64,000 nucleotides of DNA from Tistrella mobilis (GTDB lineage: Bacteria; Pseudomonadota; Alphaproteobacteria; Tistrellales; Tistrellaceae): the NCBI RefSeq assembly GCF_039634785.1, contig NZ_JBBIAB010000013.1, positions 87,911 through 151,910 on the forward strand. Reading direction: 5' to 3'. Of the stretch, positions 18,442-27,320 are shown one piece after another. A program made the translations under genes and the position numbers. The stretch's first letter is position 1; the number at the start of each line of letters is the position of its first letter. The notes under the pieces are model-generated. The model searched no databases. It was not told the origin of the DNA and saw only the letters and a list, made by a program, of their open reading frames with translations.

Positions 18442-19200
18442 ATGTCCTTTCCCGGATACAGCGTCGGCGCACCGGTGATGGGCGGCCATCAGGGCATCAA
18501 GGATTATGCGCTGGGTGCCATCACCGAGGTCGCAGCCCCGATGCTCGGCCCCCGCGACCGCACCGACATCGTTCCCGAACTGCCGCCGGCGATCGCGCGC
18601 GCGGCCGAAGCCGCCCTGCAAAGCAAGGCCGCCCAGGCGATTCAGGGCGGCGGCGCCGCCGTGGCCCAGGGCTATGCCGCGGATCTGGGGCCAGTGACGG
18701 GTGCCGCAGGCGCGGTGGCGGGCGGCGCGAGCGGTGCCGGCGGCCTGTTCTCAAGCCTGCAGGACGCCGTGGCCGGCGGCATGACGCTGCCGCTTCAGGA
18801 ACTGACCCCCGACATCCTGCCGATGGCCGCCCGGCTGGTGCAGGCGCCGGAAGTCGCCGCCGCCGACCTGCTGCGCCGGGCCGGCGCCCGCATGGCCGAA
18901 CGCGCCCGCGCGGTCGCCATGGAACGCATGGGCCTGTCGGGCAGCCTGGCCGACGCCGCAACCCAAGGCCTGGCCCAGGTGGCCGGCGGCGCCGATCCGG
19001 CCCAGGTCGCGATCGGCGCGCTGATGGGCGGCGCGGTGCCCTTTGGCGACGGTACCGAAGACGGCGGCACGGGCGATGCGGTGCTCGATGCCGGCGCGAA
19101 GGTGCTGTCGGGAGAGGTGCTGAAACCGGTGACCTTCTCCGAGGCGGCCGCCCCCGGCGGTACGCCCGGCTTCGCACCGCCCGGCCTCCACACGAAATAA
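18442..19200 (+). CDS. Ala/Gly-rich protein between vgrG and the Rhs chaperone, unknown
   Basis: The ATG at 18442 (MSFPGYSVGAPVMGGHQ) has AGCAGGAGA ten bases upstream, so it is preferred over an ATG at 18406 that overlaps the vgrG stop. The 252-residue product is low complexity: Ala, Gly and Pro dominate, with several hydrophobic but Gly-broken stretches such as GAAGAVAGGASGAGGLFSSL. I recognise no family. Its place between vgrG and the EagR-type chaperone fits a VgrG-effector adaptor role or a small effector, but nothing in the sequence decides that. Confidence 0.55.
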   Translation: MSFPGYSVGAPVMGGHQGIKDYALGAITEVAAPMLGPRDRTDIVPELPPAIARAAEAALQSKAAQAIQGGGAAVAQGYAADLGPVTGAAGAVAGGASGAGGLFSSLQDAVAGGMTLPLQELTPDILPMAARLVQAPEVAAADLLRRAGARMAERARAVAMERMGLSGSLADAATQGLAQVAGGADPAQVAIGALMGGAVPFGDGTEDGGTGDAVLDAGAKVLSGEVLKPVTFSEAAAPGGTPGFAPPGLHTK

Positions 19201-19246
19201 CGCCCTCGTCTTCTTTCCCACCATCATTCACGGATGACCCCGCCCC

Positions 19247-19660
19247 ATGTACGCCCTTCAGGAAGGCCATCTCGATCTGCCCACCGACTGGGAGGACCAG
19301 TCGGTCAACGTCTTCGCGCCCCCGGGGGCGAAGTCTCAGGGGCTGTCGCTGGTGGTGACCCGCGAGCCGCTGCCGCCGGCGACCGATATCCGCGCCTATG
19401 CCGAGGCGGAAGTGAAGCGCATGGGCAAGGAGCTGAAGGCCTTCTCGCTGCTCGCCCGCCATCCGCTGGAGATCGGGGATCAGGCGATCGAGGCCTATGA
19501 GGTGCGGTGGAAATCCGACAAGGGCCTGGTCCATCAGCTGCTGGCGGCGGTGGAGGCCGATGGCCGGGCGCTGATCTTCACGGCGACGAAGCCGGTCGAC
19601 ATGGCGCCGGCCCTGCGCGACCGCCTGCTGGCGGTGATCCAGAGCTTCCGGAAGGCCTGA
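19247..19660 (+). CDS. Rhs-effector chaperone of the DUF1795 (EagR) family
   Basis: A 137-residue protein with the DcrB/DUF1795 pattern: LPTDWEDQSVNVFAPPG near the start, LSLVVTREPLPPATDIRAYAEAEVKRM, and a final ALIFTATKPVDMAPALRDRLLAVIQSF. EagR proteins bind hydrophobic N-terminal segments of PAAR-Rhs effectors, keeping them soluble and guiding loading on VgrG. The next gene, 4 bases downstream, encodes exactly such an effector with Gly/Ala-rich membrane-like segments just after its N terminus, so the pairing is strong. Confidence 0.9.
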   Translation: MYALQEGHLDLPTDWEDQSVNVFAPPGAKSQGLSLVVTREPLPPATDIRAYAEAEVKRMGKELKAFSLLARHPLEIGDQAIEAYEVRWKSDKGLVHQLLAAVEADGRALIFTATKPVDMAPALRDRLLAVIQSFRKA

Positions 19661-19664
19661 GCCG

Positions 19665-22600
19665 ATGGGCCGCGCGGCACGCGTCGGGGACGCCATCGCC
19701 CATTCCCACAAGCTGGCGGGGTTCCTGATCGGTGCCGCGATCGGCATCGGCATCGGCCTCGCCATCGGTTTTGCGGTCGCGACCGGCGGTCTCGGCGCGC
19801 TGATCCTGGGGGCGGTGGCCGGGGCGGCGATTTCCTACGCCACCGAATCGATCGGCTCGGCCATCGGCGACAGTATGATGGGGCCATCGACAGGGGCGAT
19901 CACCGTGGGTGCGCCCACGGTGCTGGTCAACAACCGCCCGCTCGCCATCGCCATGGATGGCCAGGCGAGCTGTTCGAAGGAACCCACCCCGAACGCCCCC
20001 GTGGCCCAGGGCTCGGAAATCGTCTTCGCCGAGAACTGGAACGCGGCGCGCGAGGGCGACAAGATCCAGTGCGACGCCAAGATCACCGAAGGCTCCGACG
20101 ATGTGAAGATCGGCGGCCCCCAGGCGACGGTGATGGAGATCGACGATGGCATCCCGCTCTGGGCCGAGGTGCTGGTGATCGCCGCCGGCTTCATCGGCCC
20201 GGGCGGCGTGAAGGGGCTGTTCAAGCTGGCCGGGCGCGGCGGGCTCAAGGCCGCGATCCGCGGTGCCGGCCAGTCGATCCGCGGTGCCTCGCGCGCCATC
20301 GTGACCGGCATGACCCGGGCGCGGGGCCTGGCCTCGGCGGGCGCGCGGCGCATGGCTCAGGCCGCGCGCGGCATGCCCGGCCGCATCCGCCAGTTCCTGA
20401 AGGATCCGGTCGACATGGCGACCGGCGACTGGGTGGACTGGCGCACCGACATCGCCGTTCCGGGCGTGCTGCCGCTGGAACTGACCCGCCTGCACCGGTC
20501 GGGTGCGGCGGGCGCCACCGGCGGTTTCGGCCGGCGCTGGACCGACAGCTGGTCACAGCGCCTGCTGCATGATGCCGGCCAGGATGCCCTGGTCTGGCTG
20601 ACCGAAGACGGCAGCGAACTGGCCTTCCCCTGGCCCGGCCATTGGGGCGACGGCGAAAACCCGCTGCATCCGGGCTGGGTGATGGAGGTGCGGGGGCCCG
20701 AGACCACCATTCGCGACCTGCCCTCGGGCCGCTGGTGGGCCTTCCCGACGCCGGATGTGGAGCCGGCCCGGCTGGCGCTGGCCGGCGCGCGGGCGCGCGA
20801 CGCGCTCGCCCCCGCCAACGACCATGCCGCCCCGCCGGCCTATGTGATCGCGATGGGCGATGCCTATGGCAACCGCATCGATCTGGACCGCGACTCCGCC
20901 GGCCGGTTGCGCGCCGTGCGCCATACCGATGGCCATCATCTTCGGGTCGAAACCCTGCCCGACGGCCGCTATCTGTCGGTCGATCTGGTCTCGGACCCGG
21001 CCGGTGCCGATTTTTCGCCGATCCGCCTGCTGACCTGCCGCTTCGATGCGCGCGGCCATCTGACCTTCGTCGATGCCCGCACCACCGGCATCTACCGCTA
21101 TGAAACCGATGCCACAGGCCGGGTGACCCGCTGGTCGGATGGCGGCAGCACCTGGTCCGAGCTGTTCTACGACGATGCCGACCGGGTGGTGGAAACCCGC
21201 GCCGCCGACGGGCTCTACGGCGCCCGCTTCGCCTATGACGATGCGGCGGGCACCGTCACCTGCCTGGCCGATGACGGCGCGGTCACCACCCACACCCATG
21301 ATGCGCTGGGCCGGCTGATCCGCTCTGTCGATCCCGAAGGCGGGGTGACGGAACAGATCTGGGGGCCGCGCGGCGATCTGGAAGCCGTGATCGACCCGCT
21401 GGGCCGGCGCAGCCGCTATACCCATGACCGTTTCGGCAATCTGACCGGCATCACCCATCCCGACGGCAGCACCGAAATCCTGGACTACGACGCCGAAGGT
21501 CGCCCGGTCGCGATCACCGATGCGCTGGGCAATCGCTGGCGCCAGACCCGCGACGACACGGGCCGGCTGACCGCGGCCATCGACCCCGAAGGCGGCGAGA
21601 TGCGCTGGCGCTATGACGCCACAGGCCGGGTGACCGCCATCGCCGCCGGCCCGGGTGCGGGCCAGCCCTTCGCCGTTACCCGGCTCAGCTATGACACCGC
21701 CGGGCGGGTCACCGCGATCACCGATCCCACGGGCGCCACCAGCCGCTTCGCTTACGACCGGCTGGGCCAGGTGATGGTCAGCATCGACCCCGCCGGCGCC
21801 GTCACCCGGCTGCAGCGCGACGATCGCGGCCGGGTGGTGGCGGCGGATCTGCCCGATGGCGGCCGGATCACGGCGGAATACGACGGCGAGGGCAATCTCA
21901 CCCGGCTGGTCGATCCCCTGGGCCGCGAGACCCGCAATGTCTATGGCGCTTTCGATCTGCTGCGCGAGACGGTGGATGCGACCGGTGCCGCCTATCGCAT
22001 CGCCTATGACGGCGACGCCCGGCCGGTCGCGATCACCAACCCGCTGGGCGAGACCGCGACGCTCACCTGGGACCGCAACGGCCGGCTGATCGCCGAGACC
22101 GATTTCGGCGGCCGCAGCTGGACCTATCTGCGCGATGCCGCCGGCCGGATGATCGAGCGGCACGAGCCGGATGGCGACATCCGCCGCTTCAGCTATGACG
22201 AGGCCGACCGGCTGATCGCCGAAGAAACCGCCTCGGGCATCCGCCGCTATGGCTGGGACGCCGCCGGCCGGCCGGTGCGCGCCGAAGAGGGCGGCCATGT
22301 CACCGAATGGCGCCATGATGCGCTGGGCCGGGTGGTGGCCGAAATCCAGGACGGGCTGGAAGTGGCGATCAGCCATGCCGGCGCCGGGCCGCGCAGCCGG
22401 GTGACGACCCCCTGGGGCGCCACCGGCTTCACCTGGGATCCGGCCGGCCGGCTGAAGGGCCTGACCGCCGGCCCCGGGACGCTCGCCTTCAGCTTCGATG
22501 CGCTGGGCCGCGAGACGCTGCGCCAGGATCCGCAGGGCTTCACCCTGGCCCAGAGCCACGACCCGGCCGGCCGGTTGACCGGCCAGCGCGTCACCGGCGG

Positions 22601-24170
22601 GGCGGATGCCCGGCCGGTGGTCGACCGGCGCTGGCGCTGGGACGTCGCCGGCCAGCCGGTCGCGATCAGCGATGCCCGCTGGCCCGAACAGCGCTTCACC
22701 TATGACGGCCGCGGCCAGATCGCCCGCGCCCTGCCCGGCCGGCCCCAGGGCTCGGCCCAGGTGGAGGCCTTCGTCTACGACGCCGCCCGCAACCTGGCCG
22801 GCCGCGGCCGCGACCTGCCGGAGGGGGCCGAGACCACGGCGGCACGGCCCGGCAGCCCGCCCGACATCGCCCCATCTGCCGGCCTGGACCGGTGGCGGCT
22901 GGGCCCCGGCGGCGCGATCCTGGCCCGCGGCCATACCCGCTATGCTTACGACGCCCGCGGCCGCCTGGTCACCCGGCGCACCGACCGCCCGGGCTTCCGC
23001 CCGGAAATCTGGCGCTATGTCTGGGATGATCGCGACCGGCTGACCGGGGTGATCCGCCCCGACGGCAGCCGCTGGGCCTATGGCTATGACGCGCTCGACC
23101 GCCGCATCCTGCGCCGCCGCGTCGATGCGGGCGGCAGCGTGGCGGGGGGCAGCGTGGCGGGGGGCAGCGTGGCGGGGGGCAAGGCGGCGAGCGCAGCCAG
23201 CCCCGACGCCGTCCGCTATCTCTGGGAAGGCGACCGGCTGGTGGCCGAACTGCCGCTGGATGCCGCCGGCCGGCCCGATGCCGCCAGGGCGACGCTCTGG
23301 CATTACGCCCCGGGCGAGATCGTGCCCCTGGCCCGCCAGCAGGGTGAGCGGCTGTGGTATGTGATCACCGACCAGATCGGCCTCGCCCGCGAACTCGTCA
23401 CCGCCGACGGCCGCCTGGGCTGGGCCGCCGCCCACGACCCCTGGGGCGCCGTCAACGACAACGCCACCCCGGACCCCGACGCCGCCACCGACTGCCCCCT
23501 GCGCTTCCCCGGCCAGTGGCACGACCCCGAAACCGGCCTCCACTACAACCGCCACCGCTATTACGACCCCGAAACCGGGCAGTATCTGTCGCCGGATCCG
23601 ATCGGGTTGCATGGCGGCCCCCGCCCCCAGGCCTATGTCGAAAGCCCCACCGAACTGGCGGATCCGCTGGGGCTGAAGCCCTGCCCCACCATGCTCGCCC
23701 GTGGTCAGGCCGCCCTCCGCAACCTCCAGCCCGGCGAGGGCCTGCGCCCCGCCATGCTCGGCCTGGAGACGATTGCGGACAACCCGCGTCTGTTGCAGCA
23801 TTGGAATGATGCGTTGCGCGCCAAAGGCACAAGCCCCTTCGGAAACTCCTACACGAGATATCTTGAGCATCTCGCCAACGGCCTCGAACCAAGCAAGAAG
23901 ATGCTGGATGACGCTTTTGGCGCCGTAAGTAAGGAATTCAAAAAACTTGCCCGATCAGACGGCTTCAACATTGCCGAGGTACATCACTGGAATTTTCCAA
24001 AGAATACTTTCTCGACGCAGGTACTCGATGCGCGAAATCTGGTACCGACTAAGACTCGTGCCGAGCACGAAGCACTCCACCAACTCACGACATCTGGGCA
24101 GCTGTTCTCCGGGCCCATCCAACAGCTGCATGAAATAAAACTCGACCAATGGATGAGCGTTCTAGAATAA
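19665..24170 (+). CDS. PAAR-Rhs polymorphic effector with C-terminal HNH-like toxin
   Basis: 1501 residues. Residues about 17-65 are hydrophobic and Gly/Ala-rich (translocation helices bound by EagR). A PAAR domain follows (about 70-165, including GAPTVLVNNRPLAIAMDG and IGGPQATV). RHS/YD repeats fill about 240-1330, with many copies of the type YDAxGRV. The core ends with LHYNRHRYYDPETGQYLSPDPIG and the DPLGL autocleavage motif near 1333. The last 164 residues are a distinct AT-richer toxin with EVHHWNFPKN near 1438 and RAEHEALHQL later, the His-rich pattern of HNH/His-Me finger nucleases. The toxin probably attacks nucleic acid of rival cells; the immunity gene should be immediately downstream. 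Confidence 0.93.
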   Translation: MGRAARVGDAIAHSHKLAGFLIGAAIGIGIGLAIGFAVATGGLGALILGAVAGAAISYATESIGSAIGDSMMGPSTGAITVGAPTVLVNNRPLAIAMDGQASCSKEPTPNAPVAQGSEIVFAENWNAAREGDKIQCDAKITEGSDDVKIGGPQATVMEIDDGIPLWAEVLVIAAGFIGPGGVKGLFKLAGRGGLKAAIRGAGQSIRGASRAIVTGMTRARGLASAGARRMAQAARGMPGRIRQFLKDPVDMATGDWVDWRTDIAVPGVLPLELTRLHRSGAAGATGGFGRRWTDSWSQRLLHDAGQDALVWLTEDGSELAFPWPGHWGDGENPLHPGWVMEVRGPETTIRDLPSGRWWAFPTPDVEPARLALAGARARDALAPANDHAAPPAYVIAMGDAYGNRIDLDRDSAGRLRAVRHTDGHHLRVETLPDGRYLSVDLVSDPAGADFSPIRLLTCRFDARGHLTFVDARTTGIYRYETDATGRVTRWSDGGSTWSELFYDDADRVVETRAADGLYGARFAYDDAAGTVTCLADDGAVTTHTHDALGRLIRSVDPEGGVTEQIWGPRGDLEAVIDPLGRRSRYTHDRFGNLTGITHPDGSTEILDYDAEGRPVAITDALGNRWRQTRDDTGRLTAAIDPEGGEMRWRYDATGRVTAIAAGPGAGQPFAVTRLSYDTAGRVTAITDPTGATSRFAYDRLGQVMVSIDPAGAVTRLQRDDRGRVVAADLPDGGRITAEYDGEGNLTRLVDPLGRETRNVYGAFDLLRETVDATGAAYRIAYDGDARPVAITNPLGETATLTWDRNGRLIAETDFGGRSWTYLRDAAGRMIERHEPDGDIRRFSYDEADRLIAEETASGIRRYGWDAAGRPVRAEEGGHVTEWRHDALGRVVAEIQDGLEVAISHAGAGPRSRVTTPWGATGFTWDPAGRLKGLTAGPGTLAFSFDALGRETLRQDPQGFTLAQSHDPAGRLTGQRVTGGADARPVVDRRWRWDVAGQPVAISDARWPEQRFTYDGRGQIARALPGRPQGSAQVEAFVYDAARNLAGRGRDLPEGAETTAARPGSPPDIAPSAGLDRWRLGPGGAILARGHTRYAYDARGRLVTRRTDRPGFRPEIWRYVWDDRDRLTGVIRPDGSRWAYGYDALDRRILRRRVDAGGSVAGGSVAGGSVAGGKAASAASPDAVRYLWEGDRLVAELPLDAAGRPDAARATLWHYAPGEIVPLARQQGERLWYVITDQIGLARELVTADGRLGWAAAHDPWGAVNDNATPDPDAATDCPLRFPGQWHDPETGLHYNRHRYYDPETGQYLSPDPIGLHGGPRPQAYVESPTELADPLGLKPCPTMLARGQAALRNLQPGEGLRPAMLGLETIADNPRLLQHWNDALRAKGTSPFGNSYTRYLEHLANGLEPSKKMLDDAFGAVSKEFKKLARSDGFNIAEVHHWNFPKNTFSTQVLDARNLVPTKTRAEHEALHQLTTSGQLFSGPIQQLHEIKLDQWMSVLE
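23133..23177 (+). repeat. Three 15-bp in-frame repeats inside the Rhs core
   Basis: GGCAGCGTGGCGGGG is repeated exactly three times in tandem and encodes G-S-V-A-G units inserted in the RHS barrel sequence. The unit is divisible by three, so copy-number change keeps the frame and would lengthen a loop rather than inactivate the effector. Confidence 0.9.
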
Positions 24171-24187
24171 GTATAGGCTGGTCTCAA

Positions 24188-25018
24188 ATGTATGAAGACA
24201 TCGTAAGAAATCTCCACGCTCGTGAATGGATTTCGGATTTCCAAAATGGCGCTCTTCTATCGGATGCATTTCAGGGAGAAAATCGGCCGCCCGACTGGTA
24301 CGGCTGCCCGCCAGGATTGATTCCGCTGACAAGCGACGGGTCCGGCCCGGTCTATATTGGGGTCTGGGTCCGTTGGTTCGAAGAGCCACGACGACACACC
24401 TATGTGATGTGTTCCGTAGAAAACGGGCATCTCCTTCGGGAAATCGCACGGACGGATGAACAGTTCTCGGTGTGGCTGACCCTCAGGGCCATTGCCTTCG
24501 AGGGCGCGATCACCGATGAAATCGTCACCTTCTGCAAGGAAACCGGGCCGCTTTCTGTTTCGGATATCGAGGCACATGCCAGGGCCTTTGGCGATGATCC
24601 CGAGCGACTGACGGATCTGCCGATGTTTCGCGACCAGCGCCCAAACGACATCGGCCCCGAAGCTGTCGCGACTTACGGCGTCCTCCACCCCCAACACACC
24701 GACCCCGCGCGTTTCCGCGACGCCTGTTGGTTCGAACTCAGCGAAGAGCAACAGCGCATCGCCCTCGATCATGCCGACGCCGCCCCCTGGCTGCGGCGTG
24801 ATGCGCCTGTGGCCCGGCTTTTCGACGGCTATCTCAGTAGCGGCCGTCAGGCCGAAGCCTGGGCCACGCTCAACAGCACCGGCTGGTCTCTGCCCGACGC
24901 CCGCGCCGCGGCAGAGCGGCTGGCGGCCGCCACCGACCTGCCAGGGCTGGCGCTTCAGCTGAGAGCCTGGATCGCGTTTTCGCAGCAGACGGATATCCCG
25001 GAGCGTTATGGATACTGA
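24188..25018 (+). CDS. Putative immunity protein for the Rhs toxin (paralogue 1)
   Basis: The ATG at 24188 (MYEDIVRNLHAREWI) is chosen because it aligns with the starts of three paralogues downstream; an ATG at 24149 would overlap the rhs gene. The 276-residue protein has an N-terminal domain with DWYGCPPGLIPLTSDGSGP and VWVRWFEE, reminiscent of SUKH/SMI1-like immunity proteins, and a C-terminal helical domain (APWLRRDAPVARLF, then SGRQAEAWATLNSTGW). It lies 17 bases after the toxin stop, the classical immunity position. Cognate neutralisation of the HNH-like toxin is inferred from position. Confidence 0.75.
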   Translation: MYEDIVRNLHAREWISDFQNGALLSDAFQGENRPPDWYGCPPGLIPLTSDGSGPVYIGVWVRWFEEPRRHTYVMCSVENGHLLREIARTDEQFSVWLTLRAIAFEGAITDEIVTFCKETGPLSVSDIEAHARAFGDDPERLTDLPMFRDQRPNDIGPEAVATYGVLHPQHTDPARFRDACWFELSEEQQRIALDHADAAPWLRRDAPVARLFDGYLSSGRQAEAWATLNSTGWSLPDARAAAERLAAATDLPGLALQLRAWIAFSQQTDIPERYGY

Positions 25019-25868
25019 CGAAGCCTGCCCTATCGTGCCCTACGATCGCGTGATCGCCGATCTCGGCCTGCCCGCCTGGATCGGCGAGGTCCGCAGCGGC
25101 CGCTGGCTGGCGGACGCAATGGGATGGGACGCACCTGCAGACTGGTACACCTGCCCGCCGGCCCTCATCCCGCTGACGTCGAACGGATCCGGTCCGAGCT
25201 ATGTCGGCATCTGGATCCGCTGGACAGCCGGAGGCCGCGCGCTGCACTTCGTACATGCGGGCCCGGAAGATCGCTTTCTGTTGAAAGAAGACGCACTGAC
25301 GACGGAGCAATTTGCGGCCCGTCTGGCCATGCATGCGATGTCGGCAGTTGATGACGTAACCGATGGCATCCGCGCCTTCGCCGCGGCCGCAGGCATCGCC
25401 GATCTGGATGCGCTCGACCAACACACGAGCAACTACAGCGACCAGTCTGACGATCTCGTCCATCTGCCGCTCTTCGACACCCCACGCCCGGCCACCGCTC
25501 GTGCTGATGGGCTATCCCGCAAGGGCATCACCCCCTTTGCCGCCGACACGCCCTCGCCCGAGGAACCCGGCGCCGCCTGGTTCGAACTCTCCGGCGCCCG
25601 CCGCGCCGCCCTGGCCGACGATCCTGCCGCCGCCCCCTGGCAGCGCCGCAACGCGCCGGTCGAGGCGCTGTTCGCCGATGCCATGGCCCGGGGCGACCAT
25701 CTCCGCGCCTGGGCGATCCTGAACAGCACCGGCTGGAAACTGCCCGCCGCCCGCAAGGCCGCCACCGATCTGGCGGCAGCCGTGGCCGATCCGGTCATCG
25801 CGGCGCAGCTCAGGGCCTGGGTGGATTTCTCGCAGAGGTCGTTCGATCCGGATCGGGAGGATTATTGA
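25008..25868 (+). CDS. Putative immunity protein, paralogue 2
   Basis: A 286-residue two-domain protein of the same family as the preceding gene, sharing PADWYTCPPALIPLTSNGSGP, WIRWT, APWQRRNAPVEALF and ILNSTGWKLPAARKA. Overall similarity is moderate, so the duplication is old or under diversifying selection. Its start overlaps the previous stop by 11 bases, so the two are cotranslated. It may protect against a variant Rhs tip carried by kin or formerly present at this locus. No signal peptide is present, so it should act in the cytoplasm. Confidence 0.7.
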   Translation: MDTDEACPIVPYDRVIADLGLPAWIGEVRSGRWLADAMGWDAPADWYTCPPALIPLTSNGSGPSYVGIWIRWTAGGRALHFVHAGPEDRFLLKEDALTTEQFAARLAMHAMSAVDDVTDGIRAFAAAAGIADLDALDQHTSNYSDQSDDLVHLPLFDTPRPATARADGLSRKGITPFAADTPSPEEPGAAWFELSGARRAALADDPAAAPWQRRNAPVEALFADAMARGDHLRAWAILNSTGWKLPAARKAATDLAAAVADPVIAAQLRAWVDFSQRSFDPDREDY

Positions 25869-25918
25869 GCGGCGGCGTCATGGGGAACGTCGCCTCTTAG
25901 TCTCAGGGTGAGGACGAC

Positions 25919-26304
25919 ATGAACACCTATGGCGCCTTACTGGCAGAATCGGGACTCCCCGCATGGCTTCACGACGTCAGCCAGGGTGCCTTCCGCTTTC
26001 AGGCCGACATCGGCTACGACGCGCCGGCAGCGTGGTACACCTGCCCGCCCGCGCTTATTCCTTTGGCGTCGGATAGTTCAATGCCGGACTATCTGGGGAT
26101 CTGGACACGGTGGTTCAGCAAGGATCCGTACCTCCATGTCGTGATCACGGGCCTTGAGGATCGTTTCCTGTTGCGGGAAATCGCCCTGAATTTGCGACCT
26201 GGATCGTGACCAAAGCTGCCGGAGATTCGGACTTCACGAAGCAGATGACGGCGTGGTGCAGCTTTTCCGAAGACGCATTCATCCCCGAGTCCGATGCCTA
26301 TTGA
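25919..26304 (+). pseudogene. Decayed immunity paralogue 3 (frameshifted, C-terminal half lost)
   Basis: The frame opens MNTYGALLAESGLPAWLHDV and keeps the family block AAWYTCPPALIPLASDSS and EDRFLLREIAL. Near 26186 the frame is lost: compared with paralogues, the residues between REIAL and FATW are missing and the reading shifts. In the other frame, FATWIVTKAAGDSDFT continues to a stop at 26302-26304. The whole C-terminal helical domain is absent. A 96-residue product ending at 26209 might still be made, but it would be half a protein. Confidence 0.75.
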
Positions 26305-26439
26305 GACGCCCCGTGGAGGATCCACCCCCGTGGGGCGGCAGCCTCATGACACGCACAGGCATGGATCATCAAACGCCGCGCACCTTTTTCCGGCCGGGGG
26401 CGATCCGGAATCTGTCGTCAGAAATGAGAGGGCCGGACA

Positions 26440-26799
26440 ATGACCATCAAGCCGCAATCCGTCTCCATCTGGCTCGGCCATTTTGAGTCTGAAGAGGCGA
26501 TGACCGGGTATTTTGATGAAGATTTCACGGAAGATGGGGATGCCATCCCGTCTCCCTTCCAAAGCTCATTCCACATCGGTTACGATCCTTATAAATTCGA
26601 GGCAGCTATGTTCAAAGAGGCGTCGGAAATATCCTGTGCGCTGGAGGATGCCTCCTATTCAGAATATTACGCCGAGGATGTCAAAAAGAGTCTCACCACC
26701 CTCAGTTGGGCAAATACAATCTGCATTCTATTCGACTGTGATCCGCCCCAGAAGAAGAAGGACACGCACCTGACTCATATCCTTTACAAGAGAATTTGA
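26440..26799 (+). CDS. Imm22-like (DUF4284) immunity protein
   Basis: 119 residues beginning MTIKPQSVSIWLGHFESEEAM, the signature opening of the Imm22/DUF4284 family (VSIWLG, then a Tyr and an acidic run), with SPFQSSFHIGYDPYKFE following. Imm22 proteins are found next to polymorphic toxins, including Rhs tips. No matching toxin is in the window, so this is probably an orphan immunity gene left by an earlier effector tip or kept as defence against neighbours. Base composition is lower in GC than the T6SS core genes. Confidence 0.75.
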   Translation: MTIKPQSVSIWLGHFESEEAMTGYFDEDFTEDGDAIPSPFQSSFHIGYDPYKFEAAMFKEASEISCALEDASYSEYYAEDVKKSLTTLSWANTICILFDCDPPQKKKDTHLTHILYKRI

Positions 26800-26887
26800 T
26801 GGACAGGGCTTTCATAAACCCCCTCGCCCGGACTTTCGGAAACGCGACCGGCTGTGGATATGACCGCCGCCCCGATCAGGCCTGCCC

Positions 26888-27310
26888 ATGACTGAAGACG
26901 CGCCCCATTGCGAACGCTGCGGCACGCCGATGATCCCGCGTCACGATGCCACCACCCGCGGGCTGATCTGCCCGACTTGCGGCTGGTCGGTGGTGTCGAC
27001 CGCGCTCTCTGCGGTACTCACCGACGATCGCCCCTGGCGCCTCTTCGCCGCGGGCTTCCCGACCACCGACCGGGACCGGCTCAAGGCCCTGGCGGAGGTG
27101 CGCGGGATCAATCTGGTCGAGGCGGCGAAACTGGTCCGCGCGATGGGCCCCGCCCCCGATACCCCCGTCTTCGAGGGCCGGGCGTCGGAGCTGGTGCAGC
27201 ACATGGCCCGGCTGCGGGAGGCCGGCATCACGGTTGCGACCGATCCCGGGTTTCCGCACGACACGCCCGCCGCCCTTGCCGCGGCGCGGCGGGTGCGGGT
27301 GGCGCTATGA
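26888..27310 (+). CDS. Zinc-ribbon protein with an L7/L12-like C-terminal segment
   Basis: 140 residues. The N terminus has CERCGTPM and, 17 residues on, CPTCGW, a four-Cys zinc ribbon. The C-terminal part, RLKALAEVRGINLVEAAKLVRAM followed by RASELVQHMARLREAGITV, echoes the C-terminal domain of ribosomal protein L7/L12 (helix, G-L-x-E-A-K-x-L-V, then E-E-A-G-A-x-V). That similarity is from inspection only. It lies within the immunity island, so an immunity or translation-linked role is conceivable. No signal peptide. Confidence 0.55.
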   Translation: MTEDAPHCERCGTPMIPRHDATTRGLICPTCGWSVVSTALSAVLTDDRPWRLFAAGFPTTDRDRLKALAEVRGINLVEAAKLVRAMGPAPDTPVFEGRASELVQHMARLREAGITVATDPGFPHDTPAALAAARRVRVAL

Positions 27311-27320
27311 GGGGCATGTG

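Noticed and set aside
20553..23870. 1105-residue open frame on the minus strand
   Set aside because: Antisense shadow of the RHS repeat region; the repeated Gly-Ala-Val pattern mirrors the YD repeats and shows no domain.
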